Below, piece by piece: positions 58,850 through 64,000 of a stretch of DNA of 64,000 nt (position 1 is the first letter of the stretch; each line of letters begins with the position of its first letter). A program made the position numbers and the translations under genes. The notes beneath the pieces were generated by a model. The model made no database searches. It had not been told where the DNA came from and worked only from the letters and a program-made list of their open reading frames with translations. Source of the stretch: Sphingobium sp. BYY-5 (GTDB lineage: Bacteria > Pseudomonadota > Alphaproteobacteria > Sphingomonadales > Sphingomonadaceae); contig NZ_JALEBH010000001.1 in assembly GCF_022758885.1 (NCBI RefSeq), forward strand, positions 620,001 through 684,000, given 5' to 3'.

Positions 58850-60298
58850 TCAGCCCATTGCCAGCGCCACCATCGCGTCGATGTCGGCATGGGTTTCCAG
58901 CAGCGCCGCGATCTCGTCCAGCGCGTCCTCGACCGACCGGTCATAATCCTCGCCCGCCGATTGCCCGCCCAGTCGCTTCAGCAGCGCGTCGCGCAACGCG
59001 CTATCGTTGAGCAGCCCATGGACATAGCTGCCCATGACGCGGCCGTCGCGGCTGATGGCGCCATCGGAATGTCCGTCCAGCATGGCGAAGGGGCGCGCGC
59101 AGTCCGGCCCGTCCGTTCGCCCCATATGCATTTCATAGCCGCTGAAATCGGCCTCCAATGCTCGCCCGCGTACTGCCTCTAACGTTTTTTTGCCGCTCAG
59201 CACCGTTTCCACGTTCAGCAGGCCCAACCCATTGATTGCGCCCGGCGGCCCCTCCAGCCCATCGGGATCGTCGATCCTCCGCCCCAACATCTGGTATCCG
59301 CCGCAAATGCCCAGCACCGCGCCGCCGCGCCGATGATGCGCGCGGATATCGATGTCCCACCCCTGCGCCACCAGCGCGCGCATGTCGGCGACCGTCGCCT
59401 TCGATCCGGGCAGGATCACTAGCGTCGTTTCGGCCGGGATGGGCTGGCCCGGCCCGATCATGCGCAGGTCGACCGCCGGTTCCAGCTTCAGCGGATCGAG
59501 GTCGTCGAAATTGGAAATGCGCGGTAACACGGGACAGGCGATCACCAGCGGCGCTTGCGTGGAGAAACTGCGCCGTTCCAGCACAACTGCGTCCTCGCTC
59601 GGCAATCGCGCCACTGCGTCCAGCCATGGCACCACCCCCAAGCCGTGCCAGCCTGACAAGGTTTCGATCTGGCGATAGCCGTCCTCGAACAAGGCCGGAT
59701 CGCCGCGAAATTTGTTGATAAGGAAGCCGCGGATCATCGCCGCATCATCGGGGTCGATCACGGTTCGGGTGCCGACCATAGCGGCTATCACGCCGCCCCG
59801 GTCGATATCACCGACCAGTATCACCGGCACGTTCGCCGCGCGGGCGAAGCCCATATTGGCGATATCCCCGGCACGCAGGTTGATTTCGGCGGGAGACCCC
59901 GCACCCTCGACCACGACGATATCGCATTGTGCCTTCAGCCGCGCATAGCTTTCGAGCACCGCGCCCAGCAACTCCCCGCGTACCGCGCGGAAATTGCCCG
60001 AACCCAGCGTACCGCGCGCCTGACCATGGACGATGAGTTGCGATGTCCGGTCGGCCTGGGGTTTCAGCAGCACCGGATTCATGTCCGTATGTGGCGCAAC
60101 CCCGCAGGCGATGGCCTGCAACGCCTGCGCCCGGCCGATCTCGCCACCATCGGTGGTGACGGCGGCATTGTTGGACATATTCTGCGGCTTGAACGGCCTG
60201 ACCCGATAGCCCCGCCGCACCAGCGCCCGGCACAGCCCGGCAACCAGCACCGACTTGCCCACGTCCGACCCGGTTCCCTGCAACATGATAGCGCCCAT
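58850..60298 (-). CDS. cobQ: Cobyric acid synthase
   Basis: This 482-residue glutamine amidotransferase amidates four side chains of adenosyl-cobyrinic acid diamide in cobalamin synthesis. It has the N-terminal P-loop-like MLQGTGSDVGKSVLVAGLCR, KPQNMSNNAAVT, and a class I glutamine amidotransferase domain with the reactive cysteine in GICGGYQMLGRR and histidine in GSYVHGLLND. The ATG at 60298 fits the family. No other cobalamin genes are in the window. Confidence 0.95.
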   Translation of the reverse strand: MGAIMLQGTGSDVGKSVLVAGLCRALVRRGYRVRPFKPQNMSNNAAVTTDGGEIGRAQALQAIACGVAPHTDMNPVLLKPQADRTSQLIVHGQARGTLGSGNFRAVRGELLGAVLESYARLKAQCDIVVVEGAGSPAEINLRAGDIANMGFARAANVPVILVGDIDRGGVIAAMVGTRTVIDPDDAAMIRGFLINKFRGDPALFEDGYRQIETLSGWHGLGVVPWLDAVARLPSEDAVVLERRSFSTQAPLVIACPVLPRISNFDDLDPLKLEPAVDLRMIGPGQPIPAETTLVILPGSKATVADMRALVAQGWDIDIRAHHRRGGAVLGICGGYQMLGRRIDDPDGLEGPPGAINGLGLLNVETVLSGKKTLEAVRGRALEADFSGYEMHMGRTDGPDCARPFAMLDGHSDGAISRDGRVMGSYVHGLLNDSALRDALLKRLGGQSAGEDYDRSVEDALDEIAALLETHADIDAMVALAMG

Positions 60299-60376
60299 GA
60301 TCCCCTCCTGCCGGGCGTCGGCGGGCAGGGCAAGGGCGCGGTGATGAACGGTCAGGAAGCCGCTATGCGATGAAAC

Positions 60377-60592
60377 TCAGTTTCCGCGCTGATAGTCCAG
60401 CGCATCGATGATCTTGCCGCCCGCCATGAACACCGCGCCCGAACAGGCAAGCGCCAGCAACTGACCGCCCATGCCGGGATAATGCTGCATATAGACCATG
60501 CCGCGCTCTGCCGCACCCAGGGCAAGGGCATAGATGACCAGGAACGCTTCGAACTTGGTCTTGATGGTGAAGAGGCGCTTGATCCGTTCCAT
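60377..60592 (-). CDS. Small membrane protein of unknown function
   Basis: 71 residues from the ATG at 60592 (site AGGACCGAG). It has an N-terminal basic helix (MERIKRLFTIKTKFE) and two hydrophobic segments (AFLVIYALALGAAERG and LLALACSGAVFMAGG). Related small proteins are common in sphingomonads. It is between astB and cobQ on the same strand. Confidence 0.7.
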   Translation of the reverse strand: MERIKRLFTIKTKFEAFLVIYALALGAAERGMVYMQHYPGMGGQLLALACSGAVFMAGGKIIDALDYQRGN

Positions 60593-60620
60593 CTCGGTCC
60601 TATCGGGTTGGATACCCCCG

Positions 60621-61880
60621 CTAGGGCACAAGGTCGCCCGATAGCTGCAAATCGTCAACGAGCGTTAACCATGATTGTTCGATCCGGGCGATCAGCCGTG
60701 TGTCCGCCAGGTCGTCCGGTGCGATTGTTTTGGGCCAATAGGCGGCAACGATCGCGGCGATGGCGTCCAGCTTCGCTTCGTCCACCAGGAATCGCGGATC
60801 GATGGTGGCGGGATCGGCCACGACGCGCAGCCGCAGGCAGGCGGGGCCACCACCATTGGCCATGGACTGGCGCACATTGACGGGGACCAGCCGGCGGATC
60901 GGGCCATTGCCCGCGATCATCTGCTGCAACCAGTCCCATACGGCCGGCGTCTCCTGCGCCTCGGTCGGCAGGATCAGCGCCATGCTGGCATCGGGCAGGG
61001 TCACGAGCTGCGCATTGAACAGATAGCTTTTGATCGCATCGCCCAGGCTGACCGCGCTCGCCGGTACTTCGACGATTTCCACACAGGGCAACGCTTCGCG
61101 CAGGGCGGCGTAGAAGGCCATCTTGTCGGCAAAGGCCTGTTCATGGGTGAACAGCACCCGCTCGTTCGCCACCGCCACCACGTCATTGTGGAAGGCGCCG
61201 GCCGCGATCGCTTCCTCCGACTGCTGCACGAACAGCGTCCTGGCTGCGTCAAGGCCATGGACGCGCGCGACCGCCTTGCTCGCCTCCACATGCTGCCGCG
61301 CGGGGAAGGGGCCGCCCGACTGGCCATAGACGAACACCTCAACGCCCGGCAGGTCGTGCCGCTCGGTCAGCCGCATATGATTGGCCGCCCCTTCATCGCC
61401 GAAGGGCGGGGGCACCGGATCATGCACGGCAAAGGCACGCTCGTCGGAGAAGGCGAGTCGCAATTGCGCCAGCGTCTGCGGCCATTCATGGCTGCGATGC
61501 GCCATGGTGACGAGATTGGCGACGGTCAGGTGCGTCCGCCCATCGGTTGTATCGGCGGCGGGAGATATGGTCGCCGCATTGGCTGCCCACATGGAGGAGG
61601 CGGACATGGCGGCCGCCCGGATATGCGGCTCCGCCTCGCCGACATCGGTGCCCAGCCGCGCGAGCCAGGCGCCGTCGGGGCGCCACTGGGGCAGGAATAT
61701 GCCCTGTTTCAAACCCAGCCGGATGTTGCCGCGCATCTTTTCGATACCCTGCAACGCCGCCGCCCGTGGCTGCGATACGGCACCCGCATTGCGCGCAGAG
61801 GCAAGGTTGCCCAGGCTCAGTCCCGCATAATTATGGCTTGGTCCGATCAGTCCGTCGAAATTAATCTCGGTAACGCTCAT
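60621..61880 (-). CDS. astB: N-succinylarginine dihydrolase
   Basis: This 419-residue enzyme of the arginine succinyltransferase pathway converts N-succinylarginine to succinylornithine, CO2 and ammonia. It begins with EINFDGLIGPSHNYAGLSLGNLAS, typical of AstB. The catalytic cysteine is in GGPACLRLRVV near the C-terminus, and HNDVVAVANE holds an active-site histidine. It overlaps astA by four bases. Confidence 0.95.
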   Translation of the reverse strand: MSVTEINFDGLIGPSHNYAGLSLGNLASARNAGAVSQPRAAALQGIEKMRGNIRLGLKQGIFLPQWRPDGAWLARLGTDVGEAEPHIRAAAMSASSMWAANAATISPAADTTDGRTHLTVANLVTMAHRSHEWPQTLAQLRLAFSDERAFAVHDPVPPPFGDEGAANHMRLTERHDLPGVEVFVYGQSGGPFPARQHVEASKAVARVHGLDAARTLFVQQSEEAIAAGAFHNDVVAVANERVLFTHEQAFADKMAFYAALREALPCVEIVEVPASAVSLGDAIKSYLFNAQLVTLPDASMALILPTEAQETPAVWDWLQQMIAGNGPIRRLVPVNVRQSMANGGGPACLRLRVVADPATIDPRFLVDEAKLDAIAAIVAAYWPKTIAPDDLADTRLIARIEQSWLTLVDDLQLSGDLVP

Positions 61881-62896
61881 GCTCGCCCCGCCATGGTGAA
61901 ATTGTCGCCAATCTCCAACCCCAGCCGGGCCACACTGTCAGCGTCGAGCGATACCGCGCCATCCGGCCCTTCCTGTACAAAGCCCCAGGTGCAGCGATAA
62001 TCGGCCAGCCGCCCGGTGGCGATCAGCATCCTGTCCCCGCCCTTGTCATGGGTGGCGGACAGGGCGACGTCGCGCGCGGCGGCGATGGTCTTCAACTGGT
62101 CGATCTGCCCCACCATGGTCGGGCCGCCGTCGAAAATATCGACATAGCCCGCATTGTCGAAACCCTCCGTCTCCAGCATCCGCATCGCCGCGCGACCATT
62201 GGGGTGGGGCAGGCCGATGACGGCGCGGGCGCTGTCGGTCAGCATCGCTGTATAGATCGGCGTCTTGGGCATCAGGTCGGCGATGAACTGGTTGCCGTTC
62301 ACCGCGTTGAACTCATCCGCCTCCTGAAAATTCATGCCGAAGAAGCGCCCGGCGAGGCCATCCCAGAAAGGCGATCCACCCGCTTCATCGATGACGCCGC
62401 GCAGTTCCGCGATCACCCGGTCGCCAAAGCGCGCGCGATGATTGCGAATATAGAGATAGCGGCTGCGCGCCAGCAGCAGGCCCAGCCCCTCGGCGCGTTC
62501 ACGTGGATGGAGGAAAAGGCCGCCGACCTCCACCGATCCTTCCAGGTCGGTGGTGAGCGAGAGCATCTGCGCGCGGAAGGTGCGGCCCAGTTCCCGGCTA
62601 TGCTGGGTCAGCACGCCCAGGCGGTAGGAATAGAAGGGCCAGCTCTGCCCCACGGTGGAGAATATCTGGCAGGTGCCGCGAACCTGGCCGGTCTCGACAT
62701 TCTCCAGCACCATGACGATCAGTTCGTCCTCGATGCTCTCGCTCTGCCGCGCCAGCGCCTTTTCGGTCCGCTCCAGCTTGGCGGCCAGCGCCGTGCGGTC
62801 GGGCGGCAGGTTGGTGAAGCCGCCGCCCGTCAGTTTCGCCATTTCATACAGCGTCTGCAAATCGTCCGCGCGCGCGATGCGCATGATGAAGCTCAA
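61877..62896 (-). CDS. astA: Arginine N-succinyltransferase
   Basis: The 339-residue enzyme transfers succinyl from succinyl-CoA to arginine, the first step of the AST pathway. It starts RIARADDLQTLYEMAKLTGGGFTNLPPD, typical of the AstA family, and has YIRNHRARFGDRVIAELRG and EGFDNAGYVDIFDGGPTM. The first codon may be TTG at 62896 (site GAGGGGA) or ATG at 62884. It is followed by astB. Confidence 0.95.
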   Translation of the reverse strand: MSFIMRIARADDLQTLYEMAKLTGGGFTNLPPDRTALAAKLERTEKALARQSESIEDELIVMVLENVETGQVRGTCQIFSTVGQSWPFYSYRLGVLTQHSRELGRTFRAQMLSLTTDLEGSVEVGGLFLHPRERAEGLGLLLARSRYLYIRNHRARFGDRVIAELRGVIDEAGGSPFWDGLAGRFFGMNFQEADEFNAVNGNQFIADLMPKTPIYTAMLTDSARAVIGLPHPNGRAAMRMLETEGFDNAGYVDIFDGGPTMVGQIDQLKTIAAARDVALSATHDKGGDRMLIATGRLADYRCTWGFVQEGPDGAVSLDADSVARLGLEIGDNFTMAGRA

Positions 62897-62911
62897 GCGG
62901 TCATCCCCTCT

Positions 62912-64000
62912 TTATGTGTCTCGTCCCGGATCGAATCGGCTCTGCGCGATCCGCCACAGCGTCAGCGCGGACAATCGCGCGCGTTCGGCCAGGCTGTCGG
63001 TCAGCAGAAATTCGGCATCGCTATGGATGCTGCCGCCGCGCACGCCCATCGTGTCGACTACCGGCACGCCGCAGGCCGCGATATTATTGCCGTCACACAC
63101 GCCTCCGGTATCGCGCCAGCCGATAGAAAGCCCCAAGTCAGCGCCGCATTGCTTGACCAGTCCGAACAGTCGCTTAGCCTTCTCGTCCATCGGCTTGGAC
63201 GGGCGGCCGAATCCGCCATGCAGATGCAGGCTGACATCATGTTCTCGTGCGACCGCCGCCATTGCGGTGTCGATCAGGGCGCGGGCGATCAGCTCATCCT
63301 GCGGCGTCTTCGGGCGGAAATTGACCCGCAGCACGGCATGGTCGGGCACGACATTGTTTGGCCCGCCGCCGTCGATCTTGGCTGGATTGCAGGAAAAGCC
63401 CGTGCCGCTTCCGGCTTTCAGCCGCAGCGCCAGATCGGCGGCCGCCAGTAGCGCATTGCGTCCTTCGTCCGGGTTGCGTCCGGCATGGGCGCTGCGCCCG
63501 GTGACGATGATCGAGAAATTGCCGCTGCCCGCCCGCGCGCCCGCCAATGTGCCGTCCGGCAGGGCAGGTTCATAGGTGAAGGCCGCGATCTTGCCCTGCG
63601 CCGCCTGACGCAGCAGCGCGGCGGAGGAGGGGCTGCCGACCTCCTCATCGCTGTTGACGACGACATCATAGCCCAGCGTTGCAATGGCATCCGAAGTTTC
63701 GAGCGCCGTGAGCGCTGCCAGCATGACGGCGATGCCGCCTTTCATATCGGCCACGCCGGGGCCGTTGAGGATGCCCGGCTCCAGCCAATTTTGCTGTTGG
63801 AACGGATGATCGACCGGGAACACCGTGTCCATATGGCCGGTCAGCAGCAGGCGGATAGGTGCTTGCGGGCGCACGGACAGGTGCAGGTGACGTCCATGGG
63901 TGATGGTCTGGACCTGGCCGTCGGGCGCGACGCTCTCGACCGGCACGGCTTCCACCAGTCTTATATCGCCCGGCAGGACGGCAAAGGCGTCGGCGAGCCT
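62912..64000 (-). CDS. M20 family hydrolase (start outside window)
   Basis: The frame is open to the window edge (reading RLADAFAVLPGDIRLVEA before the first possible GTG), so the 5' end is missing. Metal-binding motifs of M20/M28 peptidases are present: LLTGHMDTVFP, GVADMKGGIAVM and NSDEEVGSPSS, then TYEPALPDG and IHSDAEF. Upstream of astA and on the same strand, it could be the desuccinylase or another amidohydrolase of arginine degradation, acting in place of AstE. This is inferred from position only. Confidence 0.85.
   Translation of the reverse strand, partial: RLADAFAVLPGDIRLVEAVPVESVAPDGQVQTITHGRHLHLSVRPQAPIRLLLTGHMDTVFPVDHPFQQQNWLEPGILNGPGVADMKGGIAVMLAALTALETSDAIATLGYDVVVNSDEEVGSPSSAALLRQAAQGKIAAFTYEPALPDGTLAGARAGSGNFSIIVTGRSAHAGRNPDEGRNALLAAADLALRLKAGSGTGFSCNPAKIDGGGPNNVVPDHAVLRVNFRPKTPQDELIARALIDTAMAAVAREHDVSLHLHGGFGRPSKPMDEKAKRLFGLVKQCGADLGLSIGWRDTGGVCDGNNIAACGVPVVDTMGVRGGSIHSDAEFLLTDSLAERARLSALTLWRIAQSRFDPGRDT

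Overview
The window looks like a chromosome segment of a sphingomonad (Sphingobium/Sphingomonas-like alphaproteobacterium) that carries a 38.5-kb genomic island. The assignment is an inference. It rests on GC-rich codon use, an Entner-Doudoroff cluster in the order zwf-edd-glk-eda, the succinylarginine pathway genes astA-astB, and palindromic intergenic repeats of the GTCATCCCCGCGAAGG and TTCGCCCTGAGCCTGTCGAAGG type.

Left core (1-9350): the 3' part of a membrane/spermidine-synthase-like fusion gene, a gamma-carbonic-anhydrase-like gene, a lipoprotein, the minus-strand block zwf-edd-glk-eda for glucose catabolism to KDPG, and a MerC-domain protein. It ends in the 5' half of a tRNA-Leu(CAA) gene, cut in the anticodon loop.

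Island (9351-47831): the 3' half of that tRNA lies at 47832-47877, and the two halves share the 7-base core CTCAAAA. The island carries its own intact and different tRNA-Leu(CAA) at 9684-9772. No integrase was found; only a decayed ISL3-type transposase trace and an excisionase-like HTH protein remain near the ends. The cargo is a stress package. It contains a YdeP/FdhF-like molybdoenzyme, a bd-type quinol oxidase with a small DUF2474-like subunit, Kup and DedA. Next come GroES, GroEL, ClpB, an OFA-type MFS transporter, an alpha/beta-hydrolase-fold protein, a WrbA-like flavoprotein, a CDF transporter, HdeD, a bestrophin-like protein and a truncated cardiolipin synthase. On the minus strand are DnaK, a CbpA-type DnaJ, CbpM, an NDH-2-like dehydrogenase and MscL. 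A sigma-54 response regulator and its kinase follow. The right-hand plus-strand operon has two paralogous ~66-aa unknown proteins, an AtpD remnant, a DyP peroxidase with an encapsulin-targeting tail, an encapsulin shell, FdhD-MobA-MoeA (molybdenum cofactor), a short MscS and a DUF1345 protein.

The most notable signal is regulatory. Four loci in the island (upstream of the YdeP-like gene, groES, dnaK and the paralog/encapsulin operon) each have two copies of a GGACA-N3-TGTCC palindrome, 22-23 bp apart. Three of the four also have a -24/-12 sigma-54 promoter at a short distance, and two of these promoters are identical in sequence and in geometry. With the island's own sigma-54 activator and kinase, this suggests a self-contained mobile regulon for proteostasis, redox and turgor stress.

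Right core (47878-64000): pth, rplY, a 53-aa protein, two tandem TraB/GumN-family proteins, glyQ, a glyS with two in-frame palindromic repeats, ppdK with a strong terminator, two tandem tRNA-Arg(ACG) genes, cobQ, a small membrane protein, astB, astA and an M20-family hydrolase that runs off the window end.
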